A stretch of DNA of 64,000 nt, from assembly GCF_003047265.1 (NCBI RefSeq), contig NZ_PZYY01000010.1, positions 62,001 through 126,000 on the forward strand, given 5' to 3'. This document shows positions 47,919-56,157 of the stretch, one piece after another. The stretch is from Nocardioides terrigena (GTDB lineage Bacteria > Actinomycetota > Actinomycetes > Propionibacteriales > Nocardioidaceae). Position 1 is the stretch's first letter; every line of letters begins with the position of its first letter. A model generated the notes under the pieces. That model was not told the DNA's origin, ran no database searches, and saw nothing but the letters and a program-made list of their open reading frames with translations. The position numbers and the translations under genes were made by a program.

Positions 47919-48707
47919 ATGATGATCCGACCCGCCGAGCTGGCGGCCATCAAGGCAGGCACCGTCGACCTCGCGTTCCGCCGGTGGGCGAGGCCGCGGG
48001 TGGTGGTCGGCACCAGGATGCGCACGGCGGTGGGGCTTCTCGAGGTGACGTCCGTCGAGCGGGCCGGGCGCCTCACTGCCGAGGACGCCCGGCGGGCAGG
48101 CTCGCCGTCCCTGACAGCGCTGCGGGAGGCGCTCGCCGCCCGCCCCGAGGACCCGGTGTGGCGCATCGGCCTGGTCTGGGCCGGCCCCGACCCCCGCGAG
48201 GCGCTGCGCGAGTCGATCCCCGACGAGGCGGAGATCGAGCAGGTCAACGGCCGGCTCGACCGGCTGGACAAGGCGTCGTCGTACGGCGCGTGGACGCGCG
48301 AGACCCTGGACCTGATCGACCTCCACCCGACCGTCCGCGCGCCGGACCTCGCCGCCCGGGTGGGTCGCGAGACCGCCGACTTCAAGAAGGACGTGCGCAA
48401 GCTCAAGGAGCTCGGGCTGACCGAGTCCCTCGACATCGGCTACCTGCTGTCGCCGCGCGGCCGGGCCGTGGTCGACGCCGGGCTCGCGACCCCGCGCGAG
48501 CGAGCCCCGCTGCCGACCGGGACGGCCCTGCCGAGGATAGGGGCCCCGGCGACGCGGGCGCTGCGCGCGGTCGGGATCACCACGCTGGAGCAGGTGGCGG
48601 CCCTGACCGAGGTCGAGCTCGCCGCCCTCCACGGCGTCGGACCGATGGCGATCGGCCGCCTGCAGGAGGCGATGGCCGAGCGCGGTCTGTCCTTCGCCGG
48701 GGCCTGA
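47919..48707 (+). CDS. ASCH-like protein with winged helix and HhH domain
   Basis: A 262-residue protein of three parts. Residues 1-95 (MIRPAELAAIKAGTVDLAF, MRTAVGLLEVTSV) resemble an ASCH/PUA-type RNA-binding barrel. About 115-190 look like a winged helix (LHPTVRAPDLAARVGRETADF, KLKELGLTESLDIGYLLSPRG). About 205-255 form a helix-hairpin-helix similar to the RNA polymerase alpha C-terminal domain (PATRALRAVGI, LAALHGVGPMAIGRLQEAM). I do not know a characterised protein of this plan. It may bind RNA and DNA. The final stop lies in a terminator stem. Confidence 0.75.
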   Translation: MMIRPAELAAIKAGTVDLAFRRWARPRVVVGTRMRTAVGLLEVTSVERAGRLTAEDARRAGSPSLTALREALAARPEDPVWRIGLVWAGPDPREALRESIPDEAEIEQVNGRLDRLDKASSYGAWTRETLDLIDLHPTVRAPDLAARVGRETADFKKDVRKLKELGLTESLDIGYLLSPRGRAVVDAGLATPRERAPLPTGTALPRIGAPATRALRAVGITTLEQVAALTEVELAALHGVGPMAIGRLQEAMAERGLSFAGA

Positions 48708-48727
48708 GCCGTCGCAGGCCCCGGCGA
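48694..48727. terminator. Terminator stem including the stop codon
   Basis: A perfect 13-base inverted repeat (48694-48706 with 48715-48727, arm TCGCCGGGGCCTG) and an eight-base loop. The TGA of the ASCH-like gene (48705-48707) is at the top of the stem. It also precedes the end of the convergent lysE-like gene. Confidence 0.75.
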
Positions 48728-48744
48728 GAGGCCCGCCCGGGAGG

Positions 48745-49344
48745 TCAGTGCACCAGCAGGCCGATGCCCAGGGCGCCCATCAGGACAGCGATGCCCGAGT
48801 CGAGCACCCGCCAGGCCGACGGCCGGGCGAAGATGCCGCGCAGGGAGCGCGCACCGAAGCCGAGCGCGGGGAACCAGACGAGGCTGGCGGCGATCGCGCC
48901 CGCGCAGAACCACCAGCGCTGGTCGCCGAAGCTGTTGGCGACGGTGCCGAGCATGAGGATCGCGTCGAGGTAGAAGTGCGGGTTGAGCCACGTCAGGGCC
49001 AGGGTCAGCAGCACGGCGCGACGCACGGTCATGCTCGAGCCGCCGTCCGCGTCGAGGGCCACGGGCCGCCACGCGCGCACGGCCGACTGGACCCCGAAGG
49101 CCAGCAGGTAGAGCCCGCCGCCGATCTGGGCGATGGGCAGCACGGCCGGCCAGCGCTCCATCACGACGCCGAGGCCTGCGACACCGGCCGTGAGGGCCAC
49201 GATGTCGGACACCATGCACACCACGATCACGGCCAGCACGTGCTCGCCGCGGATCCCCTGGCGGAGGACAAACGCGTTCTGGGCGCCGACGGCGACGATC
49301 AGGGCGAGACCGGTCAGGACACCGGTGAGGAAGATGCTCAACAT
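48745..49344 (-). CDS. LysE/ArgO-type amino acid exporter
   Basis: A 199-residue membrane exporter of basic amino acids with about six TMs. ALIVAVGAQNAFVLRQGIRGEH at the N-terminus and LTLALTWLNPHFYLDAILMLG in the middle are LysE signatures. TAGCGT on this strand (49357-49352) is seven bases before the ATG. The divergent LysR-type gene is the known regulator of such exporters (LysG/ArgP), so export of Lys or Arg when in excess is the likely job. Confidence 0.92.
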   Translation of the reverse strand: MLSIFLTGVLTGLALIVAVGAQNAFVLRQGIRGEHVLAVIVVCMVSDIVALTAGVAGLGVVMERWPAVLPIAQIGGGLYLLAFGVQSAVRAWRPVALDADGGSSMTVRRAVLLTLALTWLNPHFYLDAILMLGTVANSFGDQRWWFCAGAIAASLVWFPALGFGARSLRGIFARPSAWRVLDSGIAVLMGALGIGLLVH

Positions 49345-49416
49345 GTGTAGAACGCTAGGCCGAGAATCGGCTTCAATCCAGCGAACCATTCTGGGGAATC
49401 ATTAGACTCTCTTAGT
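49345..49416. promoter_or_regulatory. Divergent lysE/argP promoter region
   Basis: The 72-base gap contains two -10 boxes pointing outward (TAGCGT on minus at 49352-49357, TAGACT on plus at 49403-49408). It also has palindromes GCCGAGAATCGGC (49359-49371) and ATTCTGGGGAAT (49388-49399). ArgP/LysG proteins bind such intergenic sites and need the amino acid to activate the exporter. Confidence 0.65.
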
Positions 49417-50328
49417 ATGAAAGACGTCACCCAGATCGACCCCGTGTCGTTGCGCACACTGGCCACCGCCGTCCGGCTCGGGACCTTCGAGGCCACCGCC
49501 CGCGAGCTGCACGTGACCCCCTCGGCGGTGAGCCAGCGGATCAAGGCGCTGGAGACCCACGTCGGCCGGGTGCTGGTGCACCGGGTGAAGCCGCTGGAGG
49601 CCACCGAGGCGGGACACGTCCTGGTGCGGCTGGCGGCCCAGACCGAGCTGCTGGAGCGCGAGGCGGTGGCCGAGCTGCTGGAGGGCGACGACCCGGGGGA
49701 GGACGACCCGTTCGCCGCGGTGCCGATCGCCGTCAACGCCGACGCGCTCTACACCTGGCTGATCGACGCCCTGGTCGCGGTGCAGGGCGACCACCGGGTC
49801 ACCTTCGAGATCGTCCGCGAGGACCAGTCCCGGACCACCGAGCGGCTGCGCCGCGGCGACGTGATGGCGGCCGTGACGTCCGACCCGCGACCCGTGCCCG
49901 GGTGCCGGGTCGTGCGGCTGGGCTCGATGCGCTACCGGGCGGTCGCCACCCCGGCGTGGGTCGCCGACCACCTCCCCGACGGTGCCACGGCGACGGCCCT
50001 GGGCCGGGTGCCGCTCATCGCGTTCGACCGCAACGACACCCAGCAGCACGACTTCCTGCGCAAGGTCACGCGCCGGCACCTGACGCCGCCGGTGACATGG
50101 ATCCCGTCGGTGGGGGAGTTCGACAACGCCGTACGCCGCGGCATGGGCTGGGGGATGATCCCCGAGGTCCAGGTGCGGACCGACCTCGATCGCGGTCGGC
50201 TGGTCGAGATCGTGCCGGGGCGCCACACCGACGTGCCGCTCTACTGGCAGCACTGGCGCCTGGAGTCGCCGCTGATGGCGGACCTGACGGCCGCGATCAC
50301 CGGCGCCGCGCGGGGCTGGCTGAGCTGA
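49417..50328 (+). CDS. ArgP/LysG-type LysR regulator
   Basis: A 303-residue LysR-type activator. The N-terminal helix-turn-helix is LRTLATAVRLGTFEATARELHVTPSAVSQRIKALE, with the ArgP-group HRVKPLEATEAGHVLVRLAAQTELLE, then a two-lobe effector domain (about 90-300). It activates the divergent exporter in the presence of basic amino acids in known relatives. TAGACT lies eight bases before the ATG, so it is probably leaderless. Confidence 0.92.
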   Translation: MKDVTQIDPVSLRTLATAVRLGTFEATARELHVTPSAVSQRIKALETHVGRVLVHRVKPLEATEAGHVLVRLAAQTELLEREAVAELLEGDDPGEDDPFAAVPIAVNADALYTWLIDALVAVQGDHRVTFEIVREDQSRTTERLRRGDVMAAVTSDPRPVPGCRVVRLGSMRYRAVATPAWVADHLPDGATATALGRVPLIAFDRNDTQQHDFLRKVTRRHLTPPVTWIPSVGEFDNAVRRGMGWGMIPEVQVRTDLDRGRLVEIVPGRHTDVPLYWQHWRLESPLMADLTAAITGAARGWLS

Positions 50329-50334
50329 TCGGGG

Positions 50335-51102
50335 TCAGAGGACCTTGGAGAGGAACGCCTGGGTGCGCTCGTGCTGCGGGTCGCCGAGCACCGCGCGGGG
50401 GTCGCCCTCCTCCACGATCACGCCACCGTCCATGAAGACCAGGTTGTCGCCGACCTCGCGGGCGAAACCCATCTCGTGGGTCACGACCATCATGGTCATG
50501 CCCTCGGAGGCGAGGTCCTTCATGACGGCCAGCACGTCCCCGACCAGCTCGGGGTCGAGGGCGGACGTCGGCTCGTCGAAGAGCATCAGGTCGGGCTGCA
50601 TGGACAGGGCCCGCGCGATGGCCACCCGCTGCTGCTGGCCACCGGAGAGGTGGGCCGGGTAGGCCGTCTCCTTCTCCTCGAGCCCGACCTTGGCGAGGTT
50701 GGCGCGAGCGATCTCGACGGCCTCGGCCTTCTTGCGGCCGGCGACCTTCTGCTGGGCGATCGTGAGGTTGCGCAGCACGGTCATGTGCGGGAAGAGGTTG
50801 AAGCTCTGGAAGACGATGCCGATCCGCGCCCGCAGCTTGTCGACGTCGGCGTCCGGGTCGGTGATCTCCTCGCCCTCGACGAAGATCTTGCCGCTCGTCG
50901 GGACCTCGAGCATGTTGACGCAGCGCAGCAGCGTGGACTTGCCCGACCCGGACGGCCCGATCACGCAGACGACCTGCCCGTGCCCGACATGGAAGTCGAT
51001 GCCCTTGAGCACCTCGTTGTCGCCGAAGTACTTGTGCAGGTCCTGCACGTCGATGGCCGCGTCGGAGCGGCGGCCGTCCGGGGTCGTGGGGGTGGTGGTC
51101 AT
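50335..51102 (-). CDS. Polar amino acid ABC transporter, ATP-binding protein
   Basis: A 255-residue GlnQ-type ATPase. Walker A is GPSGSGKST, Q-loop VFQSFNLFPHMTV, signature LSGGQQQRVAIARAL, Walker B LMLFDEPTSALDP, H-loop VTHEM. The third gene of an import operon (binding protein, permease, ATPase); its ATG overlaps the permease stop by one base. It powers uptake of a polar amino acid, specificity undecided. Confidence 0.95.
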   Translation of the reverse strand: MTTTPTTPDGRRSDAAIDVQDLHKYFGDNEVLKGIDFHVGHGQVVCVIGPSGSGKSTLLRCVNMLEVPTSGKIFVEGEEITDPDADVDKLRARIGIVFQSFNLFPHMTVLRNLTIAQQKVAGRKKAEAVEIARANLAKVGLEEKETAYPAHLSGGQQQRVAIARALSMQPDLMLFDEPTSALDPELVGDVLAVMKDLASEGMTMMVVTHEMGFAREVGDNLVFMDGGVIVEEGDPRAVLGDPQHERTQAFLSKVL

Positions 51103-51893
51103 CAGCGGGCCCTCTCCGAGCGGCTCTCCATGCGGCGTACGACGATCGACAGCGGGACGGTGATCAGGAGGTAGCAGAGCGCGATGACCACGATCGGGGT
51201 CAGGTTGGAGGAGGAGTTCATGCTTTCCCGGCCGAACTTGGTGAGCTCGTAGTCCGCCAGCGACAGACCGAGGATGTAGACCAGCGAGGAGTCCTTGGTG
51301 AGCAGGATCAGCTCGTTGGTCAGCGGCGGCAGGATGATCCGGAACGCCTGGGGCACGACCACGCTGATCATCGCGCGGCCGTGGGACATCCCGAGGGAGC
51401 GGGCGGCCTCCATCTGGCCCTTCGGCACGGCCTGGATGCCGGCCCGGATGGTCTCGGCCATGTAGGCCCCGCCGACCAGGCCCAGGGCCAGCGTGACGAT
51501 GCCGAGGTTGCCGAACGGGATCACCAGGTTCGGGAAGGCCAGGGTGAAGCCCACGCTGAGCGCGATGAACACGACCAGGGCGGGCAACCCGCGGAAGAGC
51601 TCGATCACGCCGGTCGCGATCCACCGGTAGGGGCCGACGCTGGAGAGCCGCATCAGCGCCAGGACCAGCCCGAGGACCAGGCCGAAGGTGAAGCCGCACG
51701 CGGTGTAGATGATCGTGTTCTTGAGCGCGATCGTCAGGACCTCGGGGAACTGCTCCTTGACGAGCTCCCAGTTCCAGAAGGCCCGCTGGAGCTGGGCCCA
51801 GTCGGCGACGAGGGCGATCGCGACCAGCACGACCACCAGCACGGCGTACTGGACGTAGCGCCACCGGGCGGCACGCTGGCGGGGACTCGCCAT
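51102..51893 (-). CDS. Polar amino acid ABC transporter, permease
   Basis: A 263-residue His/Glu/Gln/Arg-type permease with an N-terminal TM (about 14-30) and a five-TM core (about 55-255). The cytoplasmic coupling motif is AARSLGMSHGRAMISVVVPQAFRIILPP (EAA loop). It follows the binding-protein gene by 38 bases. Forms a homodimer channel with the ATPase in known systems. Confidence 0.94.
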   Translation of the reverse strand: MASPRQRAARWRYVQYAVLVVVLVAIALVADWAQLQRAFWNWELVKEQFPEVLTIALKNTIIYTACGFTFGLVLGLVLALMRLSSVGPYRWIATGVIELFRGLPALVVFIALSVGFTLAFPNLVIPFGNLGIVTLALGLVGGAYMAETIRAGIQAVPKGQMEAARSLGMSHGRAMISVVVPQAFRIILPPLTNELILLTKDSSLVYILGLSLADYELTKFGRESMNSSSNLTPIVVIALCYLLITVPLSIVVRRMESRSERAR

Positions 51894-51931
51894 GGGCTCA
51901 CATCACCTTCGTCGTGGGGTCGGGGAGGGCG

Positions 51932-52720
51932 TCACGACGAGGGTGCGGTGCCGAACCACTCCTCGTAGACCGCGTCGTACTCGTCGCTCGCGATCGCGTC
52001 GTTGATGGCGGTGAGGAGCTCGGCGTTGCCGTCCTTCTTGACCGAGAAGCCGTACTCCTCGCCGGTCTGGAACTCCGTGACCACCTCGACCTCGGGGTTC
52101 TGGCTGACGAAGTAGTTGAGCAGGCCGTTGTCGTTGACCCCGGCGTCGGCCTTGCCGGTCAGGACCGCCTGCTGCATGAGGGAGGAGTCCTCGAAGGTGA
52201 TGATCTCGGTGTCCTCGGGGGCGTTCTCGCGGACGTAGTCGGAGCCGGTCGTGCCGTCCTGCACCGCCACCTTCTTGCCGGCGAGGTCCTCGAGCGACGT
52301 GATGCCCGCACCGGTCTTGGTCATCAGGGCCTGGGTGGCCTCGAAGTAGGGGTCGGTGAAGTCCATGACGGCCTGGCGCTCCTCGTTGATCGTCATGGCA
52401 CCGGCGCCGACGTCGCACTGCCCGGTGTTGAGGGCCTCACCGGTGGTGATCGTCTCCCACGCGACGTCGAGGACCTCGAAGTCGAGACCCTCGGCATCGG
52501 CGGCGAGCTGCAGCACCGCGGGGTCGAAGCCGACGACCTCGCCGTCCTCGGTGAACTCGAACGGCTCGTAGGGCAGGTGCGTGCAGACGGTCAGGGTGCC
52601 CTCCTTGACCAGCTCGATGCCCGACTCGGTGGTCGTGGAGGTGTCCTCCCTGGCGCAGCCTGCGACCGCGAGGGTGAGGGCGACGACGCTGATTCCGGAT
52701 GCGAGTGCTCGAGTGTTCAT
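51932..52720 (-). CDS. Polar amino acid ABC transporter, substrate-binding lipoprotein
   Basis: A 262-residue lipoprotein of the family 3 solute-binding type. Lipobox LTLAVAGC gives Cys at about 22. Mature part has LTVCTHLPYEPFEFTEDGEVVGFDPAVLQLAADAEGL, then DFTDPYFEA and KKVAVQDGTTGSDYV. It captures an amino acid outside and hands it to the permease. TAGTGT (52733-52728 on this strand) stands seven bases before the ATG, a leaderless pattern. First gene of the operon. Confidence 0.94.
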   Translation of the reverse strand: MNTRALASGISVVALTLAVAGCAREDTSTTTESGIELVKEGTLTVCTHLPYEPFEFTEDGEVVGFDPAVLQLAADAEGLDFEVLDVAWETITTGEALNTGQCDVGAGAMTINEERQAVMDFTDPYFEATQALMTKTGAGITSLEDLAGKKVAVQDGTTGSDYVRENAPEDTEIITFEDSSLMQQAVLTGKADAGVNDNGLLNYFVSQNPEVEVVTEFQTGEEYGFSVKKDGNAELLTAINDAIASDEYDAVYEEWFGTAPSS

Positions 52721-52790
52721 GATCGCCACACTAGCCCCGTCCGGTCCCGGGACGTCGCCCACGTCACACCGACCACGGCATGATGCCCGC

Positions 52791-53333
52791 ATGCCGACCT
52801 ACGTCGCCTTCCTCCGAGCGATCAACCTCGGAGCCACGAGGAAGTTCCCCAAGGACGCCATCCGGGCCGCGGTGGAGTCCACCGGGGCCCGGGACGTCGA
52901 GACCTACATCAACACCGGCAACGTGCGCCTGACCACCGGCCTGCGCTCGACGCAGCGGGTCGCCTCGGTGCTCGAGGAGGCCTTTGCGGCCGACCGCGGT
53001 TTCGAGGTGCCGACGGTGGTCCTGACGCCCGCCGAGCTGGTCGCGATCGCGGCGGACGCCGACGAGCTGGCAGCCGCCCACGACGGCCTGGGCATGCAGT
53101 ACGTCTCGTTGCTCAAGGAGGCGCCGACTCCGGAGCAGGTGCGCGAGATCGAGTCCGTGGAGATCGCGGGCGAGAGGCTCGTCGTCCGGGGTCGGGGTGC
53201 CCACTTGCTCATGGCCGAGCGCGACAGCTACCACACGGCCCGGTTGTCCAACGACTACGTCGAGAAGCGCCTCGGGGTGTCCACCAACCGCAACGTGCGT
53301 GTCGTGCGCGAGCTCGCCACCCGGTGGGGCTGA
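52791..53333 (+). CDS. DUF1697 protein
   Basis: A 180-residue cytoplasmic protein of the DUF1697 family. TYVAFLRAINLGATRKFP, the DVETYINTGNVRLTT segment and RNVRVVRELATRW at the C-terminus are canonical. Function of the family is unknown. CATGAT lies six bases before the ATG. It converges on the CotH gene with a 39-base gap. Confidence 0.9.
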   Translation: MPTYVAFLRAINLGATRKFPKDAIRAAVESTGARDVETYINTGNVRLTTGLRSTQRVASVLEEAFAADRGFEVPTVVLTPAELVAIAADADELAAAHDGLGMQYVSLLKEAPTPEQVREIESVEIAGERLVVRGRGAHLLMAERDSYHTARLSNDYVEKRLGVSTNRNVRVVRELATRWG

Positions 53334-53372
53334 CCACCCGGGGACGGCCCACCGTGACTGGTGCGGGTCAGC

Positions 53373-54917
53373 TCACCGGCCCCCGTCGTTGGCCGTGATC
53401 TTGACGGTGAGCAGGTCCGGCGTCCCGACGATGGCGTCGTCGGAGGTGGTGAGCCGGATCTTGATCGTCTCGCGGCCCTCGCGCTCGCGGTCGTCGATCA
53501 GGGTGATCGGTACGGACTGGAGCGTGCGCCCCGGCTCGTAGACGAGGGAGCCCGGGGCAAGGGAGTAGTCGACGCCGGCCGTGGCCGTGCCGCCGACGAC
53601 CTGGTAGCCGACGGTGACCGGAGCCGCGTGCTCGCCGAGCAGCCGGACGCGGGGGCGCATCACCCGGTCCCGCTCGTTGACACTGCTGAAGGCACGGGCG
53701 AAGCCGACCTCCGGCTGGCTCATCCACGCGATCCGCTGGGTCAGCCAGTCGCGGAGGAACTCGACCTCGCCGTCGAAGGAATCGGCGTGCTTGCTGCCGA
53801 GGACCAGCTCGGTGCCGGCGTGCCACTGGGCCCAGTCGGCCTCGGCGGTCGTCCGCAGCGGCGTCGCAGCGGCGGGCAGCTGGGAGACCAGCCGCTCGAC
53901 CCGCGGCCGCAGGGTGGTCCAGCGCGCCTTGACGCGGGTCGCGAAGTCGGGGTCCTTCAGCATCCGGCTGATCCAGTGCTTCTTGGTGCGGGTGTGCCAG
54001 CCGCGGGGCGGGACCGCCCGGCGGAACGCGGTGCCGCCACTGAGGTCGAAGTCCCAGACCGGACCCATCTCGAGCTTGCCGCCCGGGGTCCAGCTGACGT
54101 AGACGCTGGAGAAGAAGTTGGAGTCCTGGTTGCGGAAGAGCTCCTCGACGAGGTACCAGTCGATGAAGCTGCCGAGGTCGACGTACGGGCGGTAGCCCCG
54201 CTTCGGGTCCGTGAAGCCCTTGCCGTAGAGCGCTTTTTCGAACGCCTGGACGTGGCGGCGGACCCGGATGACGTCGCCGCGCTCGGGGTCGTCGGGGTCC
54301 TTGAAGACGATGGGCGTACGACGCCGCACGGTGCGGAAGCCCCGGTCGCCGTCGCGGACGAAGCGCTCGTTGATCTCCAGCAGGTAGGCGTCGTCGCCGA
54401 TGTCGACGCGGCCAGGCTTGACCTCGACCTGCTCGGTCAGCTGGTACATCCCCTGCGAGGTGCCGTTGAGGACCAGCTCGACGAACCGGCTCTGCGGGGT
54501 CCAGCCGAGCCGGGTCCGGTCGGCGACGGCGAAGGCGGTGTGGGTGCGCAGGGCGCTGCGGTCGGCGGCGTTGGCCAGCAGGACCCAGTCCTCCTGAGGA
54601 GTCGTCCCCACGAGGGCCGCGTCCTCGCCGAGCTTGACCTTGTAGGGCTTCTTGGGGAAGTTCCACGTCGAGTTGCCACGACCCTTGATCTCGAGGGGGT
54701 GGGTGACCCCGTCGAGGGTGAGGGTGCCGGTGACGTAGTCGTCCCGGTTGAGGACGGGCGCGCCGCCATCGGTGGCGATGACGAGCTGGGCCGGGGCGCC
54801 GGGCACCCACGTGCCCTCCGCGGACGACTCGCCGGCACCGGCGCGCGCGGGTGCGAGTCCGACGGCGAGCAGGCAGGCCAGCCCCGCTCCCGTGATGGTC
54901 CTGAGTGCTGAAGACAT
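53373..54917 (-). CDS. Secreted CotH-like kinase-fold protein with Calx-beta domain
   Basis: A 514-residue exported protein. Signal peptide about 1-27. The CotH domain (about 50-330) has GRGNSTWNFPKKPYKVKL, LANAADRSALRTHTAF, GMYQLTEQVEV and MGPVWDFDLSGG. CotH of Bacillus is an atypical protein kinase of the spore coat; relatives in non-sporing bacteria have unknown targets. The C-terminal 110 residues (RVRLLGEHAAPVTVGYQVVG, GVDYSLAPGSLVY, REGRETIKIRL) form a Calx-beta domain that may bind calcium. No spore genes are in the window. Confidence 0.88.
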   Translation of the reverse strand: MSSALRTITGAGLACLLAVGLAPARAGAGESSAEGTWVPGAPAQLVIATDGGAPVLNRDDYVTGTLTLDGVTHPLEIKGRGNSTWNFPKKPYKVKLGEDAALVGTTPQEDWVLLANAADRSALRTHTAFAVADRTRLGWTPQSRFVELVLNGTSQGMYQLTEQVEVKPGRVDIGDDAYLLEINERFVRDGDRGFRTVRRRTPIVFKDPDDPERGDVIRVRRHVQAFEKALYGKGFTDPKRGYRPYVDLGSFIDWYLVEELFRNQDSNFFSSVYVSWTPGGKLEMGPVWDFDLSGGTAFRRAVPPRGWHTRTKKHWISRMLKDPDFATRVKARWTTLRPRVERLVSQLPAAATPLRTTAEADWAQWHAGTELVLGSKHADSFDGEVEFLRDWLTQRIAWMSQPEVGFARAFSSVNERDRVMRPRVRLLGEHAAPVTVGYQVVGGTATAGVDYSLAPGSLVYEPGRTLQSVPITLIDDREREGRETIKIRLTTSDDAIVGTPDLLTVKITANDGGR

Positions 54918-55030
54918 GCGTGATTCCCCCGTTCCCGGCCAGGCCGGGTGTGCGTGCGATCCGGTGGTCTGGACCGCTGGAGGATCACCATAGACGGGCG
55001 GCGCCCCTCACGACATGCGAATCTGCGCGC

Positions 55031-55065
55031 CGACCCGGGGAGGGAGCACCCCGGTCCCCGGGTCG
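55031..55065 (-). terminator. Terminator hairpin after the methyltransferase gene
   Basis: A perfect 11-base inverted repeat (55031-55041 with 55055-55065, arm CGACCCGGGGA) lies seven bases past the methyltransferase stop on the minus strand. Confidence 0.7.
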
Positions 55066-55071
55066 ACGCCG

Positions 55072-55884
55072 TCAGCGGCGCGTGGCCGTGACGATGCGGT
55101 ACTCCCAGTCGAGCACGGCCCCGTCGCCGTCTCCCTGGTCGTACGACGCGGCGAGGCCCACCAGGTCGGCGCGCAGCGCGGCCCGGCCGTCCTCGTCGAG
55201 GCGACCGGCGGCCGCGAACGTCGGCCCGTAGTAGGTGAGGAAGAGGTCGGCGAAGGCGTCGGCGTCCGCGAACCGCTGGCGGACCGTGGCCGTCACGGAC
55301 CCCACGTCCTCCACACCGTCGCCGAGCAGCTCGGCGACCACGGCCTCGGTGCCCCACCGGGTCGGGGGCTGCGCACCGGGCGGGGGAGGGGCGTGCCGTC
55401 CCACGGTGCCCAGCATCCCGCCGATGAAGCCCTCCGGCGTCCAGCTGGCCACGCCGAGCCGACCTCCCGGACGGCAGACCCGCACCAGCTCGGCGGCGGC
55501 GCTGGAGTGGTCGGCGCTGAACATCACGCCGATGGCCGACAGCACCAGGTCGAACGACTCGTCCGGATGGGGGAGCGCCTCGGCGTCTGCCTCGGTCAGG
55601 TCGATCGCGAGGTCCTCCGCCTCCGCGCGCCGACGGGCGATGTCGAGCAGGGCGGGCACGTAGTCGATGCCGGAGGCGGCCGCGCCCCGGCGGGCCGCCG
55701 CCAGGGCGACGTGCCCGGTGCCGGTCGCGACGTCGAGGACGCGGGCGCCGGGTGCGACGCCGACGTGCTCGACGAGGTGCTCGGACACCGGCACGGTGAG
55801 GGCGGCGATGCGGTTGTAGTCACCGCTGCTCCACACCTTCTGCTGCTTGTCGCGCAGCTCGGTCATCTGTGGGGTCGTAGTCAT
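55072..55884 (-). CDS. SAM-dependent methyltransferase (UbiE-like)
   Basis: A 270-residue class I methyltransferase. Motif I is VLDVATGTGHVALAAA, then GIDYVPALLDIARRRAE, motif for the acidic base DAEALPHPDESFDLVLS, and a post-motif VCRPGGRLGVASW. The substrate is not known. GGGAGG stands seven bases before the ATG. The 273 bases upstream to pncB contain no gene I can support. In several actinobacteria such proteins methylate small molecules or quinones. Confidence 0.88.
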   Translation of the reverse strand: MTTTPQMTELRDKQQKVWSSGDYNRIAALTVPVSEHLVEHVGVAPGARVLDVATGTGHVALAAARRGAAASGIDYVPALLDIARRRAEAEDLAIDLTEADAEALPHPDESFDLVLSAIGVMFSADHSSAAAELVRVCRPGGRLGVASWTPEGFIGGMLGTVGRHAPPPPGAQPPTRWGTEAVVAELLGDGVEDVGSVTATVRQRFADADAFADLFLTYYGPTFAAAGRLDEDGRAALRADLVGLAASYDQGDGDGAVLDWEYRIVTATRR

Positions 55885-56157
55885 GCGGGGTCCCTCCCAT
55901 GGGTCGGCGACGGTGGTGGCCGTTCTCGCGACCGTCCCCGTCATGGAGCCGGACGGCCGGTGGCCGCCGTGGTCTGCGCGTTCGGGTCCGCGGGGTGCGC
56001 GGCCCTGCGTCCGTCTCGTGCGCGAGCGGTCGTCCGGCGCGTGCTGCCGGGCGCGGTGCTGGCACCGACGAGCCCATCCCTCATGATCGCAGTCCCGCAC
56101 ACCGGTGGCCATGGTCCTTGTCGGGGCTCTTCCCGCAGGGTCGTGCCGCCCGACGGC

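Noticed and set aside
55885..56157. Open frames between the methyltransferase and pncB genes
   Set aside because: They are Arg/Pro-rich products of GC bias in several frames at once, with no start signal or motif.
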